Part shown: piece by piece, positions 9,040 to 20,220 of the stretch | How the letters are laid out: the number at the start of each line of letters is the position of its first letter | How positions within the stretch are numbered: the stretch's first letter is position 1 | NCBI GenBank assembly: GCA_016213885.1 | Contig: JACQZM010000191.1 | Coordinates: 1-55,525, forward strand | Direction of reading: 5' to 3' | DNA: 55,525 nucleotides | From: Candidatus Rifleibacteriota bacterium | Lineage (GTDB): Bacteria > Muiribacteriota > UBA6191 > JACPRK01 > JACQZM01 | The notes under the pieces: generated by a model | Told to the model about the DNA's origin: nothing | Database searches by the model: none | What the model saw: the letters and a program-made list of their open reading frames with translations, nothing else | Program-made: the position numbers and the translations under genes

Positions 9040-9582
9040 ATGCTGAAGAGACTGGTCGGCACCTCGATCCTGGTCGTCGTCCTGTGCGCCCCGGGCCTGG
9101 CCAGACCGCGCGGCGGCGACCTGAGGCTCGCGGACGTGCCAGGGGACCACTGGGCGGTGGACCACATCCGCCGGGTCACCGCCGCGGGGCTCATGCAGAC
9201 CTACGACGGCAAGTTCCTGGGCAACACCTCTTTGACCCGCTACCAGACCGCCCAGATGCTCTCCCGGCTCATGGACCGGATGGGGAACCAGCCGATCGAC
9301 CGCAACACCGGCGGCCCGTCGAGCGAGATCACGATCCAGCTGGCCGACGAGGTCGCCAGCCTCAACGTGGCCCACTCCAACCTGGAGGAGAAGGTCGTGC
9401 AGCTCCGCCACGACCTGGAGGCTGTCCGGGAGGGGAACGGCGGAGGCGGCCACCACGGCGGACCGCCGCCGCCCCGGATCACCCCCGACGAATGGAACGA
9501 GCGGCTCCGCACCCAGGCCCCCGCGGCGTTCGCAGCGCTGCTGCTGTTCGCGTCGGCGGGCTTCGTGAAGACGTTCAAGTAG
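9040..9582 (+). CDS. Mini SLH-domain protein: SLH + coiled coil + C-terminal membrane segment
   Basis: 180 residues from the ATG at 9040 (signal peptide MLKRLVGTSILVVVLCAPGLA); two upstream in-frame ATGs would put extra polar residues before the signal peptide. One SLH motif at about 30-82: LADVPGDHWAVDHI, then GNTSLTRYQTAQMLSRLMD. A coiled coil follows (IQLADEVASLNVAHSNLEEK). This matches the N-terminal half of the SLH porins at 35-42 kb. Instead of a beta-barrel it has a Gly/His/Pro hinge and a C-terminal hydrophobic helix (FAALLLFASAGF). It may tie the peptidoglycan layer to a membrane, as a barrel-less tether. Confidence 0.75.
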   Translation: MLKRLVGTSILVVVLCAPGLARPRGGDLRLADVPGDHWAVDHIRRVTAAGLMQTYDGKFLGNTSLTRYQTAQMLSRLMDRMGNQPIDRNTGGPSSEITIQLADEVASLNVAHSNLEEKVVQLRHDLEAVREGNGGGGHHGGPPPPRITPDEWNERLRTQAPAAFAALLLFASAGFVKTFK

Positions 9583-9767
9583 CCCTGCGACCGAGGGGCC
9601 GGTTCGCCTCGCGCGTCCAGAGAGCTCGTCTTTGGGCGTCGCGAGAATCTCTGGCCCCAAGATCCGGATCTGCTCCCCCTCCCCGCGGCTGCCGGGCCAC
9701 GGCTCCAGCGCCACGCCACCGTTCGGTCCGATCGTGATCGCCCGGGCACATCGTGGTCGGGGCGGGT

Positions 9768-10349
9768 TCAGGCCACGAGGTCGGCGATGCGCACGGAGAA
9801 GCCCGGGAGCACGTCGCCACCTTCCAGGAGCTCGTCTTTCCCGAGCTGGAGCACCTCGCGCCCGGGCCGGTACACATGGGCCGTGCGGGAGCGGGGGTCG
9901 ACGATCCACACGAGGCGCACACCCGCAGAAAGCCACTCCCGCGCCTTCTCGACGACCTCGCTCCATCGGTCCGAAGGCGAGACGACCTCGACCGCGAGGT
10001 CGGGTGCGATCGGCCAGAACCCATCCTCCGGGACATCGACAGGGATGCGAGCCGCCGCCACGAAGGCCACGTCCGGTGCTCGCACGGTGTCGGGGTCGCG
10101 CGATAGGATGAATCCGGTCTCGGCACCGCTCACCTCGCCCAGGTGGTTGGCAGCGACGTGGTTGCCGAGGACTCGGGCGATCTCCGCCGTGAGCTTGCCG
10201 TGCCTGCGCCCCGACGGAGACATCATCATCAGACTCCCTTTCACGAGCTCGCACCGCCCGACGTTGACGAGCTCGAGGAGCCGCTCGGCGGTGACCGGTT
10301 GCTCGCGCCTCGTCGCGACGGCATCCGACCGGGTTGACTTCATGGCCAT
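9768..10349 (-). CDS. Uma2 family (DUF820) PD-(D/E)XK nuclease-fold protein
   Basis: 193 residues; ATG at 10349, with a second possible ATG at 10343, both near GGAGAGGAG. The Uma2 pattern is complete: an N-terminal helix with ERLLELVNVGRCELVKGSL, the strand PDVAFVAAARI and the core APDLAVEVVSPSDRWSEVVEKAREW, then AGVRLVWIVDP and VYRPG. Uma2 proteins have a restriction-endonuclease-like fold; their substrate is unknown in nearly all cases. It is a single gene with no visible partner. Confidence 0.88.
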   Translation of the reverse strand: MAMKSTRSDAVATRREQPVTAERLLELVNVGRCELVKGSLMMMSPSGRRHGKLTAEIARVLGNHVAANHLGEVSGAETGFILSRDPDTVRAPDVAFVAAARIPVDVPEDGFWPIAPDLAVEVVSPSDRWSEVVEKAREWLSAGVRLVWIVDPRSRTAHVYRPGREVLQLGKDELLEGGDVLPGFSVRIADLVA

Positions 10350-10674
10350 GCTCCTCTCCGGGAAGCCTACACCTTCCGGCTCACCGGATCCACACAGGGG
10401 TCCATCATTCTGAAAGTCGAACCCACGCGGGCGGGGGGCTCCGGCTCTTTCCCTGGTCAGGGCCGCAGCAGGCTGCGGGTTTCGGGACAGGGTCTGGACC
10501 AAAGCCACCGGTGGAGCCCGATTTTCGTGCGACATTTTCGGCCGAACACCTCAACGATTTGTCACCGGCTGTCGATGCCCTGGATAAGCCTTGTCGCGGC
10601 GAGTGCTGTTCGTTCGACTCGGCCCCCAGCCACGGGGCGCGGGAATCGCCGCAGGGAAGGCCAGAGGAAGACAC
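10350..10674. other. Intergenic region, no gene seen
   Basis: 325 bases between the divergent Uma2 and giant repeat-protein genes. I see no convincing ORF, RNA or repeat. It presumably holds the promoters of both genes, but no -35/-10 pair stands out. Confidence 0.5.
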
Positions 10675-13600
10675 GTGGCCAGCTGGTCCAGGTCAGTGAA
10701 CAAAGACCCAGCCGCCAACGGCGGCGTCGGCCCCACGAGCCGGGCGACGGTTCTCCGGCGCCGGCCCGGGAGAGCCGCGTGGATGGCGCTCGTCATCCTG
10801 CTCGCCTGGGCCGGCCCGGCGCTGGCGCAGACCACGGCCACCTTCGCCACCAGCCTCGACTCCGCCTTGATCCCGCTGGGCGGTCCGGTGATCGAGCCGG
10901 GGGACACGATCTACATCCACGTCGCCAACGGTCCCGTCAGCCTGTTCCCGTTCGACAACGCGATCACCGCCGACATCGTCACCTCCCGGGGCGACACCGA
11001 ACGGATCTACCTGTTCGAGACCGACCAGGACTCCACGTACACCGGGTTCATCAAGACCAAGTTCGGCCCCAAGAACGGCCCACCGGTGATCTGGAACGGA
11101 CAGCTCGAGGTCCGGGGCAACGACACCGTCACGGTCACCGTGCAGAACGCCCCCCAGATCACGGCGACGGTCTTGACGAACGGCACCGTGAAGCTCCTGG
11201 AGATCCGGGAGAACGCCGACAGCCTCAACATCCCGGTGAACCCGCTTCCCGAGGAGGCCGGGGAGCTCAAGCTGCTCACCGTGGGCAAGTCGTTTCTGAT
11301 CCGGGTCGTCGACGACGACCGCAACCTGAACCCGGGCGTGGTGGACACGATCGCCCTGGTACCGCTCCAGGTCCAGATCGTGGGCGGCGTCGATCTGGAG
11401 ATCCCCGGGACCGGTGGCGGCCTGCCGCTGTTGAGCGAGACCGGCCCGGACTCCGGCGTCTTCGAACTGGTCGTACCCACCCGGTACGCCCGGACCGTCA
11501 CGCCGAACAACGGGATCCTGGAGATCGACGCGGGGGTCGACAGGATCATCGCCACCTACAACGACCTGTTCACCACCCACGGCATCCAGCCGCTGCCGGC
11601 CCTGGCCGACGTCCGCGGCGGCTACGACGGGACGATCCAGTACACGAGCCCGATCGCCCCTCCGATCCTGACCCCCGGGCCCGGGATGGACCTGAGGGTC
11701 CAGGTGGACGACCGGGACGACGCCGCGAACCAGCACGCCGGGCCGGGGAACGACACCGTCATGGTGACCCTGACCGCCTACAACGTGGGTCACACCGTGG
11801 CGCTGGACCGCGAGACGTTCGAGGTCAACGAGGACAACCTGGAGGCGCTGCCCCAGATCCTGTTCTTGCGGTCGATCCCGTTCCGGTTCATCCCGACCGG
11901 CTCGTACACGGTGCACAACGGCGTCCTCGAGGTGGCCCCGGGCCAGGAGATCTGGGTCACCTACAACGACGCCCTCCGGGCCACCGGCGAGCGGGACGTG
12001 CCGATCTCCACCACGGTCAACGTGTCGATCTCCACCGCCTGGGCCAACGTGGAGCCGACGATGAAGTGGTCCAACGACCTGTTCTGCGGCGACCGGCCCA
12101 ACCCGCCCGGGGACGTCATCAAGCCGGGCGACACGGTGTACATGTGCGTCACCGACGTGAACTCCGACCTGTCGAGCGATGTGGACCGGGTCACGGTGAC
12201 GCTCGTCACGCAACCGGACCTGTCCCCGGCCCCGGGGCCGAACGACCGGGAGGTCGTGGTGCTCACGGAGACCGGCCCGCACACCGGTATCTTCGCCGGG
12301 TGGATCGACTCCCGGTTCGGCGACCCGATCGTCCAGAGGAACGGCATGCTGGACGTGCGGGGCCGCGACACGCCCACCGCCCAGGTGACCGCCACCTACC
12401 TCCCGTTCTGGAGGCAGGGCGGTCCGATCTACCCGATCCAGGGCCTGCGGGTCCATATCGACGGGGCGGTCCGCATCGTCGCAAACGGCACGGCCCGCGG
12501 GTCCAACGCCGCCGGCCCGATCCGGGTCGCGGACAACGGCGGCGGCGAGGTCGGAACGATCGACCAGTTCACCGCCGGCGAGGGGCTGTTCCTCCAGCTG
12601 GTGGATGACGACGCCAACGTGAACCCCAACGCCGCCGACTCGATCGAGGTGACTCTCTCCAGCTTCTCCGGCGCCGATCCCCCGACCGGCCCGATCCAGT
12701 CCTCGGCTGCGAACCTGGTGGACCAGCTGAGGGTCAGGCTTTACGAGACCGGACCGAGCACCGGCATCTTCGTGGTCCAGCCGAACCTGCTGACCGACAT
12801 CCAGCACGACCCGTTCAACTTCATCCCGACCAGGTACACCGCCGGAGCCGGCGACCTGACCAACAGCATCCTGGAGGTGCGCGCCGAGGGCCCGGTCGAC
12901 CCGCCCGGTCCGTGGGAGCTCGCGAACCACCTGAACACCGTGGTGATCGAGTACCCCGACACGGAGCGCACGTACCCGACCCAGCCGGCGTGGCCCCGGG
13001 ACTCGGTGTTCATCCGCAAGGGCCATCCGGACACCGCTCCCAACGTGGTCGACGCCGTGACCGGGGGCGACGTGCAGGGTGGCGACGACCTCAGGGTGAC
13101 GGTCCAGAACGAGCCCGACGCGAGCTTCCACACCGGCCCGGGCAACGACACGCTCACCGTGACCGTGACCTCGTACGCCCCGGACTTCGCCACCGTGGTG
13201 GATGTCGAGCAGGTGGTGCTCCACGAGGACAACGGGACAACCGGGGACTTCGAGGGGCTGTTCCCCACGGCCTACGTGAACGGCCGCGCCCTGGACCCGA
13301 CCCGCTCCCAGGGCAACGGCATCCTGGAGGTGCGGACCGGCGGCCGGATCGTGGCGGTCTACACCGACCCGCTGCGCTACGACGGCAGGCCGAACTTCCC
13401 GGTGGCGTCCGCGACGACCCCGGCCAACGGTCGGGCCGTGGTCACCCCGGCCGCCGCGGCGGTCCGCTTCGTGAGCTCCAACGACGCCACGACCACGAAC
13501 ACGACGCTGAACCCCACCGCGAAGGTGACCCTGACCCAGCCGGGCGACACGCTCTGGATCCGGGTCGACGACCAGGCCGCCCAGGCGGTGCCCAACAATC

Positions 13601-16600
13601 ACACCAACGGCGTCACCGTGACCTTGCGGGTGCTGAACGGGGCCATCGTCGAGGACCAGGAGACTCTGTTCGTGGCGGAGACGCCGGTCAGGGTGTTCGA
13701 GCAGGCGCCCAACGAGATCCGGGGCGTCTACATGGGCCAGATCGACACCATCTGGGGCGACACCATCGGTACCGGAGACTTCCGTCGGGGCGACGGGACG
13801 CTCCAGGTGCGCGGCCGGAACATCGTGGAGGTCTCCTACTGGGACATCACGAACTCCGCCGTCCGGGCGGACGTGACCTACGTCCACGTCCTGGGCGAGG
13901 CGCAGTTCATGTCGAACGGCGGCACCCACGAGCAGCAGGGGAACAACGCCTTCAGGCTCGACGGACGGCTCCAGGCGATCAAGGTGTTGAACGAGACCAA
14001 GAGCGACCAGCTCACGGTCCGGGCCGGCGATCCGATCCGTCTGGTCGTCATCGACGACGACCGGAACGCGGACCCGGTGACGGCGGAGACGTTCACCGTG
14101 GTGGTCTCGTACCCGCCGCCGCCGGCGGTGCCGGTGGACCAGGAGACGGTGACCTTGAGGGAGACCGGGCCGGACACCGGCGTGTTCGTCCTCGACCCGA
14201 CGCTCTACCCCGACGGGCTCCGCACCCAGCTCAACGCCGTGGCGACCGCCGGGGACAACATCGTCCAGGTACCCGCGGGAGGCCGGATCCACCTGAGGTA
14301 CCCGGACACGACCGTGCCGTCGCCGGCGTACGGGCCCTCCATCACCGTGGACATCGAGGACGACATCAACGTGCAGCCTGCCGGGGAGGCGACGCTTCTG
14401 GTGAACGACCAGGCGACCCCGGACCTGGTGACGAACACCGTGATGGCCGGTCACAACCTGTTCATCAGGGTCACGGAGCCGGCCATCGCCGATCCTCATC
14501 AGGAGCCGAGGTTCGACCCCAACGTCCTCGACACGGTGACGGTGAACGTCACCTCCGGTTCCGTGATCGTGGGGCCCGGCGGCAGGACCGAGCGCGACGT
14601 CGAGGCGGTGGCGCTCCACGAGACCGGCCTGGACACGCGGGTGTTCGAGGGGTTCCTCCCCACGGTCCACAACCGGTACGCCACGCCGACCAACGGGGTG
14701 CTCGAGATCGCCGACACGGACGCGGCTCGACGGCCGATCGCCGTCACCTACGTCGACCCGCAACCGGTGCGGGCCGGCACCTTGATCGTGAACGACGGGA
14801 CCTACACGGCCGCCACGTCCAACGTGCTGGTCATCACCTACAACCTGCTGACCCGCTTGGGCGCCGACGCCACCATCGGGATCGTGTCGACCTGGTGCAC
14901 GAACGACGACGAGTTCATCCTGGGTGACACGCTCAGGGTCACGGTGTCCGACCCGGGGTTCGCCGGGATCGACGTCCCCACGGTCGGGGTCACGATCACG
15001 GCGCCGTCCGGAGACCAGGAGTACGTCATCCTGGGCCAGACCGCGGTGGGCAGCGGCTTCTTCGACACCGACGCGGCGCCGTCCCACCGGGTGCCCACGG
15101 CGTTCGACCAGTCGATCGTGAGGTTCGACGGCCTGGTCGAGATGGTGGGCGGGTGCACCTCCGACAACGCCCAGCTCAGGGGCGAGCCGCTGATCGCCAC
15201 GTACGTGATCCCGCTGGACGCGTCGGGGCACGTCATGAGGCCGGTGTCGGCCACGATCCGCGGGTTCACCCGGGCCACCCTCAGGGCCGCCATCGACCGG
15301 CAGCGCCAGTCGCCGCCGACCCCGGCCCGGCCGAACCCGCTGCCGGAGCCGCAGCCGGTCTTCCCCGGGGAGCAGGCGCTGTTCACCAAGGACGATACCC
15401 TGACGGTGTTCAAGGCGTACGACCGGATCTGGATCAAGGTCGTCGATCCGGACATGAACTGCCCGCCGCGGTCGACCAACTCGCTGACCGTGACGTTGAC
15501 CACGAACAACCTGGTGAACGGCATCACCCCCGGCGACTTCGAGGTGATCCGGCTGACCGAGCAGCCGCGGCTGAACGGCGAGACGGTCCGGGGCGTGTTC
15601 ATCGGCTCCATCGGCACCGTGCCCGCCCCGGCCAACACCACCCCGGTGGGGCTCAGCGGCACCGTGGAGCTCGTGGGCCGCGACCTGGTGACCCTGACCT
15701 ACCAGGACTTCAACACGAACGTGGCCAACACCTGCCTGATCTCGTCGATCAACACGTCCACCGAGACCAGGAACGACGGCCAGATCCAGATCGTCGACGG
15801 CCCCAACAGCTCCACGTCGGTCTCGATCATCTCGCTGACCCCGCTGCCGGGCCAGGCGACCGCCATGGTCTGGATCAGAATCGTGGACAAGGACCTCGAC
15901 GGCGACAACCTCCCCGGCACGGACCAGGGCCCGGTGGTCACGATCACCACCGACGCCGGCGACAGCGAGACGGTGAACACGTTCGAGTCGGCCACGGTGC
16001 CCGGGGAGTTCCGGGGCCAGATCCCGATCGTGTACGGCCGCCCGCCGGTCAGCGGCAGCACCAGGATCGAGGTCACGGCGGGCGACAAGGTCACGGCCTG
16101 CTACACCGACGACTTCAACATCAACCCGGGCATCCCCACCCAGCGCTGCGCCTCCGCTTTCGTGGAGCGGTTCTACGGAGCGGTCCTCGAGGTGTTCGTG
16201 CCCAGGACCGGCCTGTACCATCCGCCCAACAGGCTGGAGGAGTTCATCATCCCGGAACGGCTCAGGGTCCGCGTCAGGGACCAGGACCAGAACCTGACCG
16301 CCGCCCGGGACGCCGTGCAGGTCACGTTCGCCACCAACAATCCGATCCGCCCTGACCAGGAGACGCTGATCCTCACCGAGAGCGGCAACGATACCGGGAT
16401 GTTCGAGGGGGAGATCCCCACGGCGTTCCCGGACAACCTGAACTCGCCGGCCAACCTGGCGGCGCGGCAGAACAACGGGGTGCTGACCTGCGTCGGCGGG
16501 GACACCCTGACGATCACGTACGTCGATGCCCACGCTCCACCCTGACGCTGCCCAACGCGGCCCGGCTGACCCTGCCGGCCGGCGCGGTCCAGCTGAAGCA

Positions 16601-17312
16601 GATGATCACCTTCCAGCTCAAGTACCGCGCCCAGTACAGGGACGAGTACGACAAGGTGATCCCCACGCCGCTCAACCCGGGGGTGCAGCTGATCGGCGAC
16701 TCCGGTCGGGTGGGCCTGTACGAGGTGAAGCCGTCGAACCTGGTGTTCAAGAAGCTGGCCACGTTCGAGATCCCGATCCCGGCCACGGCCACCATCCTGG
16801 GCGACGTGACGCCGCTGTCCGATGGCGACCGGCAGCGGCTCAGGCTGTTCTACTTCGACGGGTTCGACTGGCAGCCGTCGGCCGGCGAGTACTTCAGGGA
16901 CTCCACCGGCAAGGAGTACATCCGGGCCGTGTCGAACCACCTGACCTGCTTCACCCTGGCGCTGGACAACCGGCCGCCGCCGCAGCTCATCGGCCCGTTG
17001 CTCTCGGCGATCGTGCTCGACAAGAACCCGTTCACGCCCAACAACGACGGCATCAACGACAACGTGATCCTCCAGTTCGGTCTGGGGCAGGCCGCCTCGG
17101 TGAGCGTGAAGGTGCTCGACGCCAACGGCGACCTGGTGCGGACGCTGCTGGACCGGGGCTCCATGCAGGCCGGGTTCAACACGCTCCAGTGGGACGGTCG
17201 GTACGCCTTCTCGACGAGGACCGTGCCGCAGGGGATCTACGTGGTCGTGGTGAAGGCCGAGACGCCCAGCGCCAAGGACACCCAGAGCATCGGCGTGGGG
17301 GTGATGAAGTGA
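10675..17312 (+). CDS. Giant secreted repeat protein with C-terminal FlgD-Ig-like domain (frameshifted near 16535)
   Basis: Start GTG at 10675 has AGAGGA just upstream; a signal peptide follows (ALVILLAWAGPALAQ). The first reading frame runs to a stop at 16543-16545. A second frame is open from about 16536 and continues as STLTLPNAARLTLPAG into a 236-residue segment ending at 17312. One missing base in GCCCACGCTCCACC (16528-16541) restores a single protein of about 2,210 residues. It has about thirteen beta-rich modules of roughly 150 residues, each with an ETGPDTGVFEG-like motif followed by NGVLEVRGGDTVTVTY. The end, from NPFTPNNDGINDNVILQFGL to the stop, is a FlgD-Ig-like domain, often found as a C-terminal sorting or anchoring domain in surface proteins. 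The next gene encodes a PorV-like outer-membrane protein and overlaps its stop. Confidence 0.82.
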
Positions 17313-18322
17313 GGCTCCTCGTCCTCGTGATCGGCCTCCTCGTCCTCGCCATGCCGACCCGGGCCGAGTTCAACGACATCGTCACCGGCGCCCGGCCGGC
17401 CGGCATGGGCGGGGCGTTCGTGGCCCTGGCCGACGACATCAACGCCCTGTACTGGAATCCTGCCGGGCTGACCCTCTCCCGGGCCCCTCAGATAGGCGCC
17501 ATGAAGGCCGACGAGATGACGCCGACCCTGGGGCCGAAGTTCACCACGGACTTCTTCGGGCTGTCCAGCGGGAACGCGGGCTACGGCGCCCTGGGGATCG
17601 CGGTGCTCCGGCAGGGCCTGTCGGACATCCTGCAGGAGCGGACGCTGTCGCTCTCGTACGGCCTGGCGCTCAACCCGTTCACCAGGCTCGGGCTGAACCT
17701 CAAGACGATGGCGCTGATCACCAAGCCGGAGGGGCGCTACTTCCCGGACCCGGCGCTGACCGACAGCTCCACGCTGGGGTTCGACCTCGGCGGGCTCCAC
17801 GTGGTGACGCCGGACCTGAGGTTCGGCTTCCTCGTGAGGAACCTGGCCGCCAGGCTGGGAACGGTCGAGCGCGAGGAGGTCCGCAGGACGTACCGCGTCG
17901 GCGCCGCGTACCGCCTGCACACGGAGCTGATCGACGAGGACTACCTCTGGATCACCCTCGACCTCTTCACCAAGGAAGACATCGACGACGAGGCCGGGCT
18001 GAAGATCCGGAACTCCTTCGGTTTCGAATGGCAGCTCACCCCCTGGATCGCGGTCCGGATGGGAGCGGACCGGGGTCGGCTCACGGCCGGCGCCGGCATC
18101 ACCGCCCTGGGCCTCTCGATCGACTACGCGTTCGCCGAGGAGCAAGACGCCGTGGGGACGAGCCAGCGGATCTCGCTGACCTACCGGTTCGGCGGCGAGG
18201 TGCACACGGAGCGCAGGGAAGTGACGGTGCGGCACCGCCCGGAGCCGCCGTACACGCCGGCCCCCAGGTTCGAGAAGCCGCCCAAGTTCGAGAAGAAGCC
18301 TAAGCGGAAGCCCGAGGGCTAG
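17309..18322 (+). CDS. PorV/UPF0164-like outer-membrane beta-barrel protein
   Basis: 337 residues. The GTG at 17309 overlaps the stop of the giant repeat-protein gene as GTGA and gives a clean signal peptide (MRLLVLVIGLLVLAMPTRA). Residues 25-55 hold the family signature GARPAGMGGAFVALADD followed by INALYWNPAGL. Alternating beta-strands follow, ending SQRISLTYRFG. The last 30 residues are a Lys/Pro-rich tail (EKPPKFEKKPKRKPEG) likely to face the periplasm. In Bacteroidota, PorV works in the type IX secretion and attachment of proteins with C-terminal signals. Tight coupling to the FlgD-Ig protein suggests a partner role, but no other type IX gene is visible in the window. Confidence 0.8.
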   Translation: MRLLVLVIGLLVLAMPTRAEFNDIVTGARPAGMGGAFVALADDINALYWNPAGLTLSRAPQIGAMKADEMTPTLGPKFTTDFFGLSSGNAGYGALGIAVLRQGLSDILQERTLSLSYGLALNPFTRLGLNLKTMALITKPEGRYFPDPALTDSSTLGFDLGGLHVVTPDLRFGFLVRNLAARLGTVEREEVRRTYRVGAAYRLHTELIDEDYLWITLDLFTKEDIDDEAGLKIRNSFGFEWQLTPWIAVRMGADRGRLTAGAGITALGLSIDYAFAEEQDAVGTSQRISLTYRFGGEVHTERREVTVRHRPEPPYTPAPRFEKPPKFEKKPKRKPEG

Positions 18323-18498
18323 GTCATAGGGCGCACAAGGCGGCGTCGAAGAGTCGAGAGTCCAAGGTCGAAGAGGACGGATTTTCAACCTCGATTCCCT
18401 CGCAAGAACCGCCCTTGGGCCTACTTCGGCGAAATCCGACCCGCATGGGGAGCCGGCTTCCAGGTGTGGGTTTCGCGCCGGCGGGGGTTTGCACGGGA

Positions 18499-18720
18499 GA
18501 ATCAACCTTCTGTGGGCACGTGTTCTGCAGCTTCCTGGGACTGGTGCTCATGAAGGAGCTACAGCATCGGATGGAGGAACGTGGCTGGCACGCGGAGTGG
18601 GCCCAGGTCATGCAGGACCTGGACATGCTGTACGAGAACGAAGACTTTGTCGCTGGCCCTGATCCCCGCGAGCGCGGGGGAGCCCCCTGGCTTGTCCTCT
18701 TGCCGTTGGCAGTGCGCTAA
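18499..18720 (+). pseudogene. C-terminal remnant of an IS4/IS1634-type transposase
   Basis: One frame reads CGHVFCSFLGLVLMKELQHR then MEERGWHAEWAQVMQDLDML. This matches the familiar C-terminal end of IS1634-like DDE transposases (GHVFCSFLALVLRKEL followed by a W-x-D/E-W helix). No N-terminal or DDE catalytic region is present upstream and no inverted repeats are visible, so only a fragment remains. Confidence 0.55.
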
Positions 18721-18830
18721 GGAATGCCTCTCTCGATGACCGCTCCCCCGAGCCATCGGGGATCGACCCTGGAAAGGGAGCGATTGCCGTCGACGCTCCA
18801 GAGGCTCCCCCGCGTCCGCGGGGACAGATC
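18658..18830. repeat. CRISPR type I-E-like repeat debris
   Basis: Two direct copies of a CRISPR I-E-like unit start at 18742 (GCTCCCCCGAGCCATCGGGG) and 18804 (GCTCCCCCGCGTCCGCGGGG), 62 bases apart, which is the usual type I-E period. A third copy at 18661-18684 is inverted (GATCCCCGCGAGCGCGGGGG). Repeats are degenerate and there are no cas genes. It could be the last trace of an array or chance palindromes. Confidence 0.3.
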
Positions 18831-18917
18831 CGGTGACGGGCACGAAAGGGCCGATGGCCACCCGGTTAGCGACTATGCCCGCGACCAAGCGTGGGTCTGC
18901 CCGCGACCGCCGGACGG

Positions 18918-20213
18918 TCAGAGGAGGAACGAGTCGAGCTCTGCGGTCAGTCCACCGATCGGGACGTGTCTCACCCGGGACCTCCCGACCAGAACCTGCT
19001 CTTCGGGGTCGGAACAGACCACCAGGAAGACCGAGGGCTCGTACGCCTCGATGAAACTCCGGGCGGAACGGCTGAGCGTCCCCCGCCGGGCGCTGGCCTT
19101 CACCTCGATGGCTGCCGTCGAGCCCCGGTGGTCCAGGACGAAGTCGACCTCTGCCCCGGCCTTGCTCCGCCAGTACCGGAGACTGTCCAGGATGGGATCC
19201 ATGCGCTTGAGGAGTTCCGAGAAGACCAGGTTCTCCAGGAGCGGCCCCCGGTCGGGTCTCGTCTCCAGCGGAGCGAATCCTCCGAACAGCTGGTTCCGGA
19301 TCCCGTTGTCCACGAAGTAGACCTTGGGGGCGCTGGTCAGCTCCGCTCTCTTCCCACCGACATAGGGGCGCAGGAGCCTGATGACATGGCTATCCTCGAG
19401 GATCTGCGCATAGTCCGCGACGGTGTCGTTGCTCACGGAGCACAGGGACGCCCATTCGGAGTTGTTGACCAGGTTACCGACCTGGCTCGCCATCAGCTGC
19501 ATCAGCTTTCTGAACGCCCCGACGTTCCGGATCTTGAAGCGGTCCGACGCGTCCCTGAGAATCAGGGACTCCACGAGGCTCGCCAGCTCCCTGTCGGGAT
19601 CCACCGCGGTCACGACGCCGGGGTAGGAGCCATGAATGGCGCTCCTTCGAACGAGGTCTCCCCACCCTTGCTCGCGGACGAGCGGGTTGTCTCCACAGCC
19701 GGACGGCGCGAGCTCCTCCAAGCTGAACGGGAGCAGGAGATGTCTCCGGGCCCTCCCGGCCAGCGACTCCCGGACCCTGGCCTCCAGGTCGAAGGAGGAG
19801 CTTCCCGTCGCGAAGAGGAAGAGTCCCGATCGTCGGTCGACGACCCCTTTGAGAAAGAGGCCCGCATCGGGAAGCCTCTGGATCTCCTCGAAGAAGAGCG
19901 CCCTCGCCGATGAGGCGAGCGCCTCGACTTCGGACAGGAATCCAGCAGGCGACCTGAGCCAATCCCTGATGCTGGGCTCTTCGCAATTCAGGTACAGGGC
20001 AGGGATGGACCGGTCAGCCAGGGTGCGCCAGATCAGCGTCGACTTGCCCGATTGCCGCGGCCCGACCACCAGAACGACCCTCTGATCCGGCTCGAGGCGC
20101 GTCCTCCTGGGGACATAGGAGGGCGGCAGGAAACGCCCGCGCCACTGCCCAGGGTCTTGCCCTCGAAGCCAGCCATTGTCCGCAAGGAGCACCTGTCTCG
20201 TCGTATGATCCAT
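18918..20213 (-). CDS. AAA ATPase with C-terminal DUF4143 nuclease-like domain
   Basis: 431 residues from the ATG at 20213. Walker A GPRQSGKST is at residues 51-59, and ARALFFEEIQRLPDAG carries the Walker B-like acidic pair. The arginine-finger region follows. The C-terminal domain (from about residue 300) has KVYFVDNGIRNQL, ENLVFSELLKR and AEVDFVLDHRGSTAAIEVKAS, typical of DUF4143 with a PD-(D/E)XK-like core. These archaeal-type ATPases are common and mobile, and their function is mostly unknown. A strong promoter places the transcription start at the ATG itself (see 20221-20249). It lies next to transposase debris. Confidence 0.88.
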   Translation of the reverse strand: MDHTTRQVLLADNGWLRGQDPGQWRGRFLPPSYVPRRTRLEPDQRVVLVVGPRQSGKSTLIWRTLADRSIPALYLNCEEPSIRDWLRSPAGFLSEVEALASSARALFFEEIQRLPDAGLFLKGVVDRRSGLFLFATGSSSFDLEARVRESLAGRARRHLLLPFSLEELAPSGCGDNPLVREQGWGDLVRRSAIHGSYPGVVTAVDPDRELASLVESLILRDASDRFKIRNVGAFRKLMQLMASQVGNLVNNSEWASLCSVSNDTVADYAQILEDSHVIRLLRPYVGGKRAELTSAPKVYFVDNGIRNQLFGGFAPLETRPDRGPLLENLVFSELLKRMDPILDSLRYWRSKAGAEVDFVLDHRGSTAAIEVKASARRGTLSRSARSFIEAYEPSVFLVVCSDPEEQVLVGRSRVRHVPIGGLTAELDSFLL

Positions 20214-20220
20214 CCAGGAG

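Noticed and set aside
9583..9767. Minus-strand peptide-like stretch resembling GPNGGVALEPWPGS before the Uma2 stop
   Set aside because: It looks somewhat protein-like but has no start codon or ribosome site in frame and the frame runs into shadow sequence. It may be a gene fragment; not enough to annotate.
10693..16533. A 1,946-codon open frame antisense to the giant repeat gene
   Set aside because: Long antisense frames are expected at this GC content. It has Arg/His/Gly-rich shadow composition and no start signal; the plus strand shows regular protein repeats.
18658..18830. A functional CRISPR array
   Set aside because: Only two direct and one inverted degenerate repeats, no leader and no cas genes in the window. 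Kept as debris only.
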